Source: Comamonas kerstersii
GTDB taxonomy: Bacteria; Pseudomonadota; Gammaproteobacteria; Burkholderiales; Burkholderiaceae_C
DNA: 64,000 nucleotides
Direction: 5' to 3'
Assembly (NCBI RefSeq): GCF_008801935.1
Contig: NZ_VZOT01000004.1
Coordinates: 264,891-328,890, forward strand
Part shown: one piece after another, positions 55,621-63,560 of the stretch
How the letters are laid out: every line of letters starts with the position of its first letter
Position numbering within the stretch: the stretch's first letter is position 1
Made by a program: the position numbers and the translations under genes
The notes under the pieces: model-generated
Told to the model about the DNA's origin: nothing
Databases searched by the model: none
The model's input: the letters and a program-made list of their open reading frames with translations, nothing else

Positions 55621-56505
55621 ATGGAAATCTTCGGTGTCTCATTGCCGGGCCTGCTGAGCCAGCTGCTGCTGGGGCTGGTCAATGGCTCGTTTTATGCGAT
55701 CTTGAGCCTTGGGCTGGCCGTGATCTTTGGTCTGCTGAACGTCATCAACTTTGCGCACGGCGCACTGTTCATGATGGGGGCCATGGTCACCTGGATGGCC
55801 ATGAACTACTTCGGCATCAACTACTGGGTGATGCTGATTCTGGCTCCCATCATCGTGGGGCTGTTTGGTGTGCTGATCGAGCGCTTTCTGCTGCGCTGGA
55901 TCTACAAGCTCGACCACCTGTACGGCCTGCTGCTGACGCTGGGCCTGTCGCTGCTGATCGAAGGCGTGTTCCGCTCGGTCTACGGTGTCTCGGGCCTGGG
56001 CTATGACACGCCCGAGCTGCTCGAAGGGGCCTCCGACCTTGGCTTCATGATGCTGCCCAACTACCGCGTCTGGGTGGTGGTGGCATCCGTGGTCGTCTGT
56101 ATGGCCACCTGGTATGTGATTGAGAAAACCCGCCTTGGTGCCTACCTGCGCGCTGGTACGGAAAACCCGCGTCTGGTGGAAGCCTTTGGCATCAACGTGC
56201 CCCTCATGGTCACGCTGACCTATGCCTTTGGCGTGGGACTGGCGGCCTTTGCCGGTGTGCTGGCTGCACCCGTCTACCAGGTCACGCCGCTGATGGGGCA
56301 GAACCTCATCATCGTGGTGTTCGCCGTGGTGGTGATCGGGGGCATGGGCTCCATCATGGGCTCCATCCTCACCGGGCTGGGCCTGGGTGTGGTGGAAGGC
56401 CTGACCAAGGTGTTCTACCCCGAAGCATCGTCCACCGTGGTGTTCGTCATCATGGTCATTGTTTTGCTGATTCGCCCCGCAGGCCTGTTTGGCAAAGAGA
56501 AATAA
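55621..56505 (+). CDS. livH: ABC importer permease LivH
   Basis: A 294-residue membrane protein of about eight helices. 'LLGLVNGSFYAILSLGLAVIFGLLNVINFAHG' and 'RAGTENPRLVEAFGINV' (the ATPase-coupling loop, EAA-like) are conserved in LivH. The ATG at 55621 gives the usual start; the frame is open upstream but that part is not conserved. Confidence 0.95.
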   Translation: MEIFGVSLPGLLSQLLLGLVNGSFYAILSLGLAVIFGLLNVINFAHGALFMMGAMVTWMAMNYFGINYWVMLILAPIIVGLFGVLIERFLLRWIYKLDHLYGLLLTLGLSLLIEGVFRSVYGVSGLGYDTPELLEGASDLGFMMLPNYRVWVVVASVVVCMATWYVIEKTRLGAYLRAGTENPRLVEAFGINVPLMVTLTYAFGVGLAAFAGVLAAPVYQVTPLMGQNLIIVVFAVVVIGGMGSIMGSILTGLGLGVVEGLTKVFYPEASSTVVFVIMVIVLLIRPAGLFGKEK

Positions 56506-56520
56506 AGAGGGGCACACACC

Positions 56521-57519
56521 ATGACTACCAAGAAACTTGCATTCCTTGGCTACGGCGTGCTGCTGCTGGCCCTGATTCTGGCTCCCTTCTTCGGCGCGTA
56601 TCCCGTGTTTGTGATGAAGCTCATGTGCTTCGCGCTGTTTGCCTCGGCCTTTAACCTGCTGCTGGGCTACACGGGACTGCTGTCCTTCGGTCACGCTGCC
56701 TTTCTGGGTGGCGCAGCCTATATGGCAGGTCACACCATCAAGGTCTGGGGTGTGACGCCTGAGATTGGCATCATCCTCGGTACGCTGGGTGGTGCTGCCA
56801 TTGGTCTGGTGGCTGGCTGGCTGGCCATTCGCCGTCAGGGCATCTACTTTTCCATGATCACGCTGGCGCTGGCGCAGATGCTGTTCTTCGTCTGCCTGCA
56901 GATGCCGTTTACCGGCGGTGAAGACGGCCTGCAGGGCGTGCCACGCGGCAAGCTGTTTGGCCTGATTGACCTGAGCAATGACCTGACCATGTACTACGTG
57001 GCGCTGGTCATCGTGGTGCTGGGCTTCTTGCTCATTGTGCGCACCGTGCATTCGCCCTTCGGGCAGGTGCTCAAGGCCATCAAGGAAAACGAGCCCCGTG
57101 CTATTTCACTGGGCTATGACGTGAACCGCTTCAAGCTGCTGGTGTTTGTACTCTCGGCTGGATTGACCGGTCTGGCTGGTGCGCTCAAGACCGTGGTGCT
57201 GGGCTTTGCCACGCTGTCGGATGTGCACTGGACCACCTCGGGCCATGTGATTCTGATGACGCTGATCGGCGGCCTGGGCACGCTGTCTGGCCCCATCGTG
57301 GGTTCGGCTATTGTGGTGGCGCTGGAAAACAAGATTGGCGACTTTGGCACCTGGCTGTCCAAGGCCACCGGGGTGGAATGGTTCAGCACTCTGGGCGAGT
57401 CCGTGACCATTGTCACTGGCTTGATCTTTGTGATCTGCGTGCTGGCCTTCCGCCGTGGCGTCATGGGCGAAATCATCGCCTGGCTGGCACGCCGCAGGGG
57501 CAGCGGCAAGCTGCTCTGA
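56521..57519 (+). CDS. livM: ABC importer permease LivM
   Basis: A 332-residue membrane protein of about ten helices. 'FNLLLGYTGLLSFGHAAFLGGAAY' and 'LKAIKENEPRAISLGYDVNRFKLLVFVLSAGLTGLAGAL' are the LivM signature. Last gene of the five-gene liv operon, closed by the terminator at 57537. Confidence 0.95.
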   Translation: MTTKKLAFLGYGVLLLALILAPFFGAYPVFVMKLMCFALFASAFNLLLGYTGLLSFGHAAFLGGAAYMAGHTIKVWGVTPEIGIILGTLGGAAIGLVAGWLAIRRQGIYFSMITLALAQMLFFVCLQMPFTGGEDGLQGVPRGKLFGLIDLSNDLTMYYVALVIVVLGFLLIVRTVHSPFGQVLKAIKENEPRAISLGYDVNRFKLLVFVLSAGLTGLAGALKTVVLGFATLSDVHWTTSGHVILMTLIGGLGTLSGPIVGSAIVVALENKIGDFGTWLSKATGVEWFSTLGESVTIVTGLIFVICVLAFRRGVMGEIIAWLARRRGSGKLL

Positions 57520-57536
57520 GTGGGCGCTGCACCAGC

Positions 57537-57568
57537 AAAAAACCGCCGGGGACTCCGGCGGTTTTTTT
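57537..57568. terminator. Bidirectional terminator after livM
   Basis: A6 then CCGCCGG (57543-57549), GGACT loop, CCGGCGG (57555-57561) and T7. It serves livM and the convergent binding-protein gene. Confidence 0.93.
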
Positions 57569-57582
57569 ATGCTGCGCAGGCT

Positions 57583-58503
57583 TTAGCGCACGGTGTCGAA
57601 CTGCTCGACAGGCACATCGTTAGGGTTGGCAATCATCTTCTTCAGCGTGTCACCCATGGGCAGGTTCAGATTCATGTGCTTGGGTGGAATCGGCTGGGTG
57701 TAGTACTTGTTGTAGAGCTTTTCCAGCTCGCCATTGGCCATCATCTGGCGGATCACATCGTCCACCGCCTGCTTGATGGCGGGGTCGTCCTTGCTGAACT
57801 GAATGGCAATGGGCTCAGCACCGATCACTTCACCCACGATCTTGAAACCCTCGGGGTGCTTGCTCTGTGCAATCACGCCAGCGAGCATGTTGTCGTCCAG
57901 CACAAAGGCATCCACACGGCCTGACTCCAGCAGCAGGAAGGCTTCGTACTGGTCCTTGGCCATGACGGTCTGGATCTTGATGTCATGCTCCGCAGCAAAG
58001 CGGCGCAGAATTTGCACAGCCGTGGTGCCGGTCAGTGCCACGGCTTTCTTGCCATCGAGCTGCTTGAAGCTGGTGATAGGCTGGTCCTTGGCCACAGCCA
58101 TGCGCACTTCGCTCACATAGGTGGTCAGGCCAAAAGCGACCTGGTCCTGGCGCTTGAGGCTGTTGGTCATGCTGGCGCAGTTGAAGTCGGCCGTGCCGTT
58201 CTGGATCAGGGGCATGGTGTTCTGGGGTGTCAGCACCATGTATTTGAGCTGCGCCTTGGGCGCAATGGTCTGCACCACTTTTTCGCACAGTTCGGTGTGG
58301 TAGCCCACAAACTTTTCGTTGGCACCCAGCGCGTAGGACATGGGGGTGGCGCTCTCACGCACACCAATCACCACCGTGCCACCCTCCTGCCAGCGCTTGA
58401 GGGTGGGGGAATCCACCGCAGGCGCAGCTGCGCAGGCAATGTTCGAGAAAAAAGCTGCAGTCAATGCAGCAGAGGCCAGGGACAACTTCACAACAGACTT
58501 CAT
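57583..58503 (-). CDS. Amino-acid ABC transporter substrate-binding protein (GltI-like)
   Basis: A 306-residue type II periplasmic binding protein (SBP_bac_3). Signal peptide cut after 'NIACA' (about residue 25), then 'GGTVVIGVRESATPMSYA', 'NTMPLIQNGTADFNCASMTNSLKRQDQV' and 'ALTGTTAVQILRRF'. The motif pattern resembles glutamate/aspartate receptors. No permease or ATPase gene is adjacent, so it is an orphan that must share a transporter from elsewhere. Confidence 0.9.
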   Translation of the reverse strand: MKSVVKLSLASAALTAAFFSNIACAAAPAVDSPTLKRWQEGGTVVIGVRESATPMSYALGANEKFVGYHTELCEKVVQTIAPKAQLKYMVLTPQNTMPLIQNGTADFNCASMTNSLKRQDQVAFGLTTYVSEVRMAVAKDQPITSFKQLDGKKAVALTGTTAVQILRRFAAEHDIKIQTVMAKDQYEAFLLLESGRVDAFVLDDNMLAGVIAQSKHPEGFKIVGEVIGAEPIAIQFSKDDPAIKQAVDDVIRQMMANGELEKLYNKYYTQPIPPKHMNLNLPMGDTLKKMIANPNDVPVEQFDTVR

Positions 58504-58571
58504 GGGGCACTTTGCAATTCAGGGTGCAGCAACCACGGTGGTGCTGCGATTGCAGGCATTGTCCCACTGGC

Positions 58572-59420
58572 TTAAGACAAGTTAGTGTTATGCAAATTAT
58601 TGTCTAAGGCTTGGCCGCCAACGCCTTTGGCGATGGCGGAGTCAGCCGCACTGGCCAGTTGCAAGGCAGCCTGCAATTGCTGGTGCTCGCTGCTGTCCCA
58701 CTGCACGGGCATCTGGTTCTTGGCCTGCAGATAGTGGTGGGTATAGACGGCCAGATACTGCTCCAGCACCTGTCCTGCACGCTGGTCCTGGGGCTGGGCA
58801 CACAGCTCCAGGCACAGTGCGGCCACCTCGCTGGTGCAGAAGTGGTCGTCACGCTTGGAGCGGCGCAGCTGGTAGCGCGAGATCTGCTCGGGCTGCAGAC
58901 CCAGTACCGGAAAGCTGTCCAGATACGGGCTCTTGCGGAACATCTTGCGCGCCTCGGCCCAGGTGGCATCCAGCAGGATGAACAACGGCCGCTTACCGCT
59001 GTGTGCCTGCCCGGCTGGCAGCGTGTGAATGGCGCGCTCGGGAGGCTCTACGTATTCGCTGGGAAAGACCACATAGGGCTGCCACTGCGGGTCCTGCAGC
59101 AGTGCGGTCAGGGCTGGGTCTACCTCGGTACGGCTCCAGCCAAAGGCAAAAGTGTCCTGCACCACATCGGCAATCAGCCAGCCCGTGTTGCTGGGCTTGA
59201 GTGGCTCGGCATCGTGCATCAGCAGGCAGATGCCTGCCTGCGTTGGCAGGTGTGGGCGCAGTGCACACATGCAGTGGGTGGGGCGCAGGCGGCAGCCCTC
59301 GCAGCGTTCCCCTTTGGGGCCACCACGGGCCAGAAACGGGCGCGTGCTGCGCAGCAGACGCTGGGCGCGCAGACGCGCGACGGCATGGGGGAAGGCGGGG
59401 GGCGTAGAGGCAGCAGACAT
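58572..59420 (-). CDS. DTW-domain tRNA-uridine aminocarboxypropyltransferase
   Basis: A 282-residue protein. Zinc ligands in the N-terminal 'CEGCRLRPTHCMCAL', 'LLMHDAEPLKPSNTG' and the 'LLDATWAEARKMFRKSPYL' core with the Asp-Thr/Ala-Trp motif. Characterised relatives (TapT/TuaA) add a 3-amino-3-carboxypropyl group to tRNA uridine from SAM. The C-terminal 60 residues are Gln/Ala-rich. It lies 68 bases upstream of the binding-protein gene, same strand. Confidence 0.9.
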   Translation of the reverse strand: MSAASTPPAFPHAVARLRAQRLLRSTRPFLARGGPKGERCEGCRLRPTHCMCALRPHLPTQAGICLLMHDAEPLKPSNTGWLIADVVQDTFAFGWSRTEVDPALTALLQDPQWQPYVVFPSEYVEPPERAIHTLPAGQAHSGKRPLFILLDATWAEARKMFRKSPYLDSFPVLGLQPEQISRYQLRRSKRDDHFCTSEVAALCLELCAQPQDQRAGQVLEQYLAVYTHHYLQAKNQMPVQWDSSEHQQLQAALQLASAADSAIAKGVGGQALDNNLHNTNLS

Positions 59421-59454
59421 GATGTAAGGCGACGATTGTCGTTGCCACGCAGCG

Positions 59455-60096
59455 TCAATACCCGCCGCCGGGGCATTCCAGCTCGAACACCGGCACCGGG
59501 CACTGGCGGCTCAGCCACAGGCCGCCGCCCAGCGCGCTGAAGTGCTGGCTCAGGCCCTGGCGGTACAGTGCCGCACGGTGGCGGAACAGGCGCGGGTCGG
59601 TCAGATCTTCGTCAATGATGTCGCGCTCATAGTCCTCGCGCGTCACGGCTTCCAGATACAGCGCACCGCGCGAGAGCTGGCCCAGATTACGCAGGGCTTT
59701 TTTCAGGTCGGCAGGGCTTAGATAGGGCAGTACACCCTGGCAGATCACCAGGTCAAACGGCGCACTGCTCTGGTAGTCCACCACCGAGCCTTGCGTCCAG
59801 CCAAAGCGCTCGCACAGATATTCGCTGAACTCCACGCCCTGGTAGCTGCAGCCGGGAAACTGCTGCTGCACCACATCCTTCCACAGACCGATGCCGCAGC
59901 CCACATCCAGCACCCTCGTTACGGGAACGCGCAGGTATTTCAGATAACTGCAGACAAATGTGCCCAGCCGCTCAATGTGTTCCTGGTCCACCACGCTGGT
60001 TTTCTTGTCGAAATAAAAGCGCTGGTAGTACGCCTCGTCAAACCATTGGTCGCTTGCTGATTGCACAGACTCTCCTTGATGCTGGGCATGGTTCAT
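59455..60096 (-). CDS. Class I SAM-dependent methyltransferase
   Basis: A 213-residue protein. Motif I 'VLDVGCGIGLWKDVV' (about 62-76), 'QGVEFSEYLCERFGW' (motif II acidic region), 'FDLVICQGVLPYL' (motif IV). It resembles small-molecule or biosynthetic methyltransferases, with no target-specific domain. It lies 34 bases before the DTW gene, so the two may be co-expressed. Confidence 0.82.
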   Translation of the reverse strand: MNHAQHQGESVQSASDQWFDEAYYQRFYFDKKTSVVDQEHIERLGTFVCSYLKYLRVPVTRVLDVGCGIGLWKDVVQQQFPGCSYQGVEFSEYLCERFGWTQGSVVDYQSSAPFDLVICQGVLPYLSPADLKKALRNLGQLSRGALYLEAVTREDYERDIIDEDLTDPRLFRHRAALYRQGLSQHFSALGGGLWLSRQCPVPVFELECPGGGY

Positions 60097-60594
60097 GCCG
60101 GGGAAAAGGCCAAGTATCGGCCACAGTGCTTTTCGGCGTCAGCCAGTGCGTTATCTAAAACCATAGCTTCCAGCGCTTGCTGGATGGGCGTTAGAGCCTG
60201 TTTTGCTTATTAATTAATCATGATAAGGCGCAATAATCGACCACACGTGAGGCCTATTGCCGCTATTTGCGCAATATTTTTGCGTGAAATGGGGCGCGAC
60301 TGTTTCGCAGATCACAAGCACTAGGCTGCGCTTTTGCGAAGTTTTATTGAGTGTGTTTGTTTTCTGCGCATGAAACTGCAGTGCTATACGAATTGACAGC
60401 CCTGTGCAAACAAAAAAATTGCGTCTGCTTGGGTGTGTGTTTGGCTGTGAATGCTGCTGTGTGCTTCCTAGAATCTCCCACCATTGCTACCAGCGGCGCA
60501 CCACAGAAGGGCAGGGAGGAGAGCGTGTACATCTCGGCCAGACGCTGACTGGAAAGCCCCTTTTGTCTGTTTTGTCGAGAAAGCCTTGATCCCC
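60097..60594. other. AT-rich intergenic region upstream of the Bug-family gene
   Basis: 498 bases between divergent genes, clearly AT-rich. Repeat copy at 60162-60179. An exact TTGACA at 60393-60398 lacks a proper -10. No credible gene was found, though short frames exist. Confidence 0.5.
60162..60179 (+). repeat. Variant copy of the AGCTGCCAGCGCTTG motif
   Basis: CATAGCTTCCAGCGCTTG, one mismatch in the core, about 65 bases from the methyltransferase start. Confidence 0.5.
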
Positions 60595-61566
60595 ATGATC
60601 TCCCGCCGTCACTTTCTGGCTGCTTCGGCAGCCTCGCTTGCTGTATCTCCCATGGCTGCCTGGAGCAACCAGCCCATACGTCTGGTGGTGGGTTTTACCG
60701 CCGGCGGCTCCGCAGACTTTGTGGCACGCCAGCTGGCCCTGTATCTGGCTGAAGAACTGAACACCCCTGTGGTCGTGGACAACCGCCCCGGTGCAGGCGG
60801 CCGCATTGCCGTGGATGTGGTCAAAAACGCCAAACCCGATGGCAATACCCTGCTGGTGTCACCCGGCGCCATTCTGACCATCTACCCCCATGTCTATCGC
60901 CAGCTCAGCTACAACCCGCAGACTGATCTGATGCCCATTTCCTCGCTGTGCGCGCTGCAGTACAGCGCCAACATCGGCCCCATGGTGCCTGACAGCGTCA
61001 CCAGCCTGGAGCAGCTGGTGCAGTGGTTCAAGGCCAATCCAGACAAAGCCTCGTTTGGCTCTGCCGGTGCAGGCACGGCCATGCACTTTCTGGGCGAAAT
61101 GTTTGCCGCGCAAATGGGCCTCAACTATGTGCATGTGCCCTACAAGGGTGGTGCCATGGCGCTGCAGGACGTCATGGCCGGGCAGATTGCCTCCAGCTTC
61201 AACGTCATCAGCGAACCCATTGCACAGCTGAGCAGTGGCAAGGTGCGCATGCTGGGCGTGAGCAGCGCCGAGCGCCTGAGCCAGCTGCCCCAGGTTCCTA
61301 CCTTTGCCGAGCAAGGCCTGCCTGCGTTGACTTCGCAGGAATGGATGGGCCTGCTGGCCCCCAAGGGCACCAGTCCTGAACTGGTGGCACGCCTGCACGC
61401 CGCAGCAGCCAAGAGCCTGTCTGGGGCCAAGGTGCAGGCCGCGCTGGCTGAGATGGCCTTCAGCATGACGCCCATGAGCCAGGCCGACTTTGCCCGCATG
61501 ATGGAGCAGGACATTGCCAAGTGGGCACCTGTGGTGGAGCGCACCGGCTTCAAGGCTGATGCCTGA
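60595..61566 (+). CDS. Bug-family tripartite tricarboxylate transporter binding protein
   Basis: A 323-residue periplasmic binding protein. An N-terminal Tat-like signal 'SRRHFLAASAASLAVSPM', then 'IRLVVGFTAGGSADFVARQLA', 'VVVDNRPGAGGRIAVDVV', 'GSAGAGTAMHFLGEMF' and 'VPYKGGAMALQDVMAGQI', all Bug signatures. Ligands are usually carboxylates, but the class is large and varied in Comamonadaceae, and most lack adjacent TctAB genes, as here. The ATG at 60595 has a weak GAGAAAG before it; a frame open from 60484 is less likely. Confidence 0.92.
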   Translation: MISRRHFLAASAASLAVSPMAAWSNQPIRLVVGFTAGGSADFVARQLALYLAEELNTPVVVDNRPGAGGRIAVDVVKNAKPDGNTLLVSPGAILTIYPHVYRQLSYNPQTDLMPISSLCALQYSANIGPMVPDSVTSLEQLVQWFKANPDKASFGSAGAGTAMHFLGEMFAAQMGLNYVHVPYKGGAMALQDVMAGQIASSFNVISEPIAQLSSGKVRMLGVSSAERLSQLPQVPTFAEQGLPALTSQEWMGLLAPKGTSPELVARLHAAAAKSLSGAKVQAALAEMAFSMTPMSQADFARMMEQDIAKWAPVVERTGFKADA

Positions 61567-61602
61567 GCGTATGGAGGCTCTGCAGGCGTTTTATATAAGC
61601 GC

Positions 61603-61631
61603 TTGCATATTTGATAGCAATCTTTTATAAT
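61603..61631 (+). promoter_or_regulatory. Near-consensus sigma-70 promoter
   Basis: TTGCAT (61603-61608), exactly 17 bases, then TATAAT (61626-61631). This is the best -35/-10 pair I saw in the window. It points right, but no gene follows on that strand before the terminator at 61771. Confidence 0.65.
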
Positions 61632-61637
61632 CAGCAG

Positions 61638-61803
61638 GTTGTTTGCGCAAACAATGCTGATCTCACGCCAGTACGTCGAGCACTTCGACGAGAAAAATAC
61701 AAGTGACAGCTGCAGAGACGTTCTGCCGTAACACGGTGATCGCGTAAGAGTCGCCGTCCAATTCAAAAAAAGCCCACTGACAAGAACTGTCAGTGGGCTT
61801 TTT
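61638..61803 (+). ncRNA. Candidate small RNA of about 165 nt
   Basis: The unit runs from the expected start (about seven bases past TATAAT) to the T-run of the strong terminator. Hairpins: TTGTTTG-CG-CAAACAA (61639-61654), enclosed by TCAGCA/TGCTGA (61631-61636 and 61655-61660), and CGTCGAG/TTCGACG (61674-61690). A 25-codon frame at 61654 (MLISRQYV...) has no ribosome-binding site. It matches no RNA family I know; transcription needs testing. The outer hairpin arm overlaps the -10 box, so it may be an operator instead. Confidence 0.4.
61771..61803. terminator. Bidirectional terminator
   Basis: AGCCCACTGACA (61771-61782) pairs with TGTCAGTGGGCT (61788-61799) around AGAAC, with A7 before and T5 after. 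It can end transcripts from both the candidate RNA and the MHYT gene. Confidence 0.92.
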
Positions 61804-61820
61804 GCTTGGTGGCAGCTGCT

Positions 61821-62627
61821 TCAGGTCTTGAAGCGGCGCGCGTACATGTGCACCAGCGCGATCAGGAAACTGATCACCACAATCAGCATCACCAGCAGCA
61901 CGGGCAGCGCCGTCAGCATACCCAGACTGTCGGATTCAGGCAGCGCTGTCACTGGCGTGGTGCAGACCACATCGGCCGCCGCCATGCCGGTGTAGTGCAT
62001 GGCGCAGATCGCGCCGCCCATCAGCGCCGCAGCCAGCCAGCGTGCGGCGTTGGAAGACGTGGCAAACGCCAGCCACAGGCCTGCCGTGGCCGCCACAAAG
62101 GCAATCAGGCAGGACAGGGCTACCAGCGGCCAGTCCCACAGGAAAAAGCCATCAAACTCCATGCTGTACATGCCCAGGTAGTGCATGGCGCTCACACCCA
62201 CACCCAGAATGGCTCCGGCACACACCAGCCGTGGCAGGCTGTACGGGTTGGCCGCCACAATGCCCAGACCGCAGATGGAAGCCAGCACCGCCGCCACCAG
62301 CGACAGCAGCGTGGTATCGAGCGAGTAATGCACGGCCACCGGCAGCTGCAGCGCCAGCGTGCCAATAAAGTGCATGCACCACACCCCCAGCCCACCAAAA
62401 GCCAGCCCCGCTACACACAGCGTGCCGTAATACATCTGCGAGCTGGGCAGCATGGATGTGCGTGGGCGCTTGCCCGTGAGCTTGTCCAGACTGTGGTTGA
62501 TATGCGCCTTGCGATAGGCCAGCAGCTTGTAGACGCAGGTCAGGGCGCTGTAGGCCCCCATAAATGCACAGACAAAAGACAAGGCAACGTACAGGGGGTT
62601 ATAGCTTGTCGTGATGACTTCATTCAT
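61821..62627 (-). CDS. MHYT-domain integral membrane sensor
   Basis: A 268-residue protein with about seven hydrophobic helices. Three MHYT-type motifs are visible: 'WCMHFIG', 'SAMHYLGMYSM' and 'CAMHYTGMAA', each placing a Met-His pair at the outer membrane face, the proposed copper-binding site for sensing O2, CO or NO. There is no attached GGDEF, EAL or kinase domain, so the output partner is unknown. It stops 18 bases from the terminator at 61803. Confidence 0.9.
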   Translation of the reverse strand: MNEVITTSYNPLYVALSFVCAFMGAYSALTCVYKLLAYRKAHINHSLDKLTGKRPRTSMLPSSQMYYGTLCVAGLAFGGLGVWCMHFIGTLALQLPVAVHYSLDTTLLSLVAAVLASICGLGIVAANPYSLPRLVCAGAILGVGVSAMHYLGMYSMEFDGFFLWDWPLVALSCLIAFVAATAGLWLAFATSSNAARWLAAALMGGAICAMHYTGMAAADVVCTTPVTALPESDSLGMLTALPVLLVMLIVVISFLIALVHMYARRFKT

Positions 62628-63074
62628 GCATGTGTCTCCGTGTCATGGGGCGGGCTGATGACACCATCGTTGTTGTGAGTGTGGTTAAAACTCAAAACAT
62701 TTTGCAATAAAAGCCACGTTCTGTAATTCGTAAATACTTACAAAAATAACGAAGGGATAGATGGAAGCATTTATTTATCCCTGTTTTACTTAATCCGCTG
62801 AATCATTATCTATTTCAAATAAATAATCAAAAATCTGGTGCCTTTGTAGGCGAAAAGCTTGTGATGTATCTGGTCGCCTGCAGCTGCTGCCGTTCATCCA
62901 TATTCTGTATAGGTGATTAATATTTTTTCATAGCTGCAAGCGCTTTCTGTATAAGGCCTGGATGCGGTTTTTATGGTTATTTTTGGAAGCGGTGTGAGGT
63001 TATGACAAAGCGTCAGGGGGAAATTGGGGATTTTCTGCTTCTTGTGGTGGCGGTTTGCTTTGCTTGAAGGAGGG
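62628..63074. other. AT-rich intergenic region
   Basis: No credible gene. The part from 62680 to 62940 is strongly AT-rich with A/T-runs, and may hold the leftward MHYT promoter. It contains the repeat copy at 62929-62947. Confidence 0.5.
62929..62947 (+). repeat. Variant copy of the AGCTGCCAGCGCTTG motif
   Basis: CATAGCTGCAAGCGCTTTC after a T-run, in the AT-rich gap left of the tandem repeat. Confidence 0.5.
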
Positions 63075-63514
63075 AGTCGGGTCTCGGCCCGACAGCCGCC
63101 TTACTTTCTTTTGCTTCGCCAAAAGAAAGTAAGCCAAGAAAAGGCGACCCTGCTACCTGCGTCCCTGCCTTTCGCTCCGGGCAGCCTGCGGTGCTCGCCT
63201 GTGGGGTGCGCCGCAGAACTCGCTACGCGCTTGGTAAGCGCTTCGCTCAGACAGCTGCGGCGAGTCAGATGGACGAAGCATGTGCGGCATGGGCCGCACA
63301 TGCCACCCCACAGGCTGCGCGCCTCGGCGCAGGTAGAAGGGAGTTGGGGGTGCATCAGTCGCAGGATTTCTGAATGGAATATGCCTCCAGCGCCCATACA
63401 GCAAGCGCTGGAAGCTATGAATTTGCTACTCACTCCCTCTCCCGCTTGCGGGAGAGGGCTGGGGTGAGGGGGTAGTGAACTCCTTCCCCCGTTGGGGGAA
63501 GGCAGGGATGGGGG
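63075..63514 (+). repeat. 440-bp hairpin-rich repeat, first copy
   Basis: Contains at least five inverted repeats: GTCGGG/CCCGAC (63076-63093); TTACTTTCTTTTG/CAAAAGAAAGTAA (63101-63132); GCATGTGCGGC/GCCGCACATGC (63278-63303); CCCTCTCCCGC-TT-GCGGGAGAGGG (63435-63458); TTCCCCC/GGGGGAA (63484-63500). It includes a copy of the CAAGCGCTGGAAGCTAT motif at 63402-63418. Short frames inside occur twice because the DNA is duplicated; they show no protein features. Confidence 0.85.
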
Positions 63515-63560
63515 CCTTTGTTGTTGCCTGTTGGGGCGGTGTGCTTGTGGTGAGGAAGGA

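Noticed and set aside
60393..60421. Exact TTGACA box before the Bug-family gene
   Set aside because: At 17 bases spacing the -10 position reads AAATTG, so it is not convincing as a promoter.
61654..61731. A 25-codon frame inside the candidate small RNA
   Set aside because: There is no ribosome-binding site, it begins within a hairpin, and it shows no leader or family features. A regulatory peptide is not excluded.
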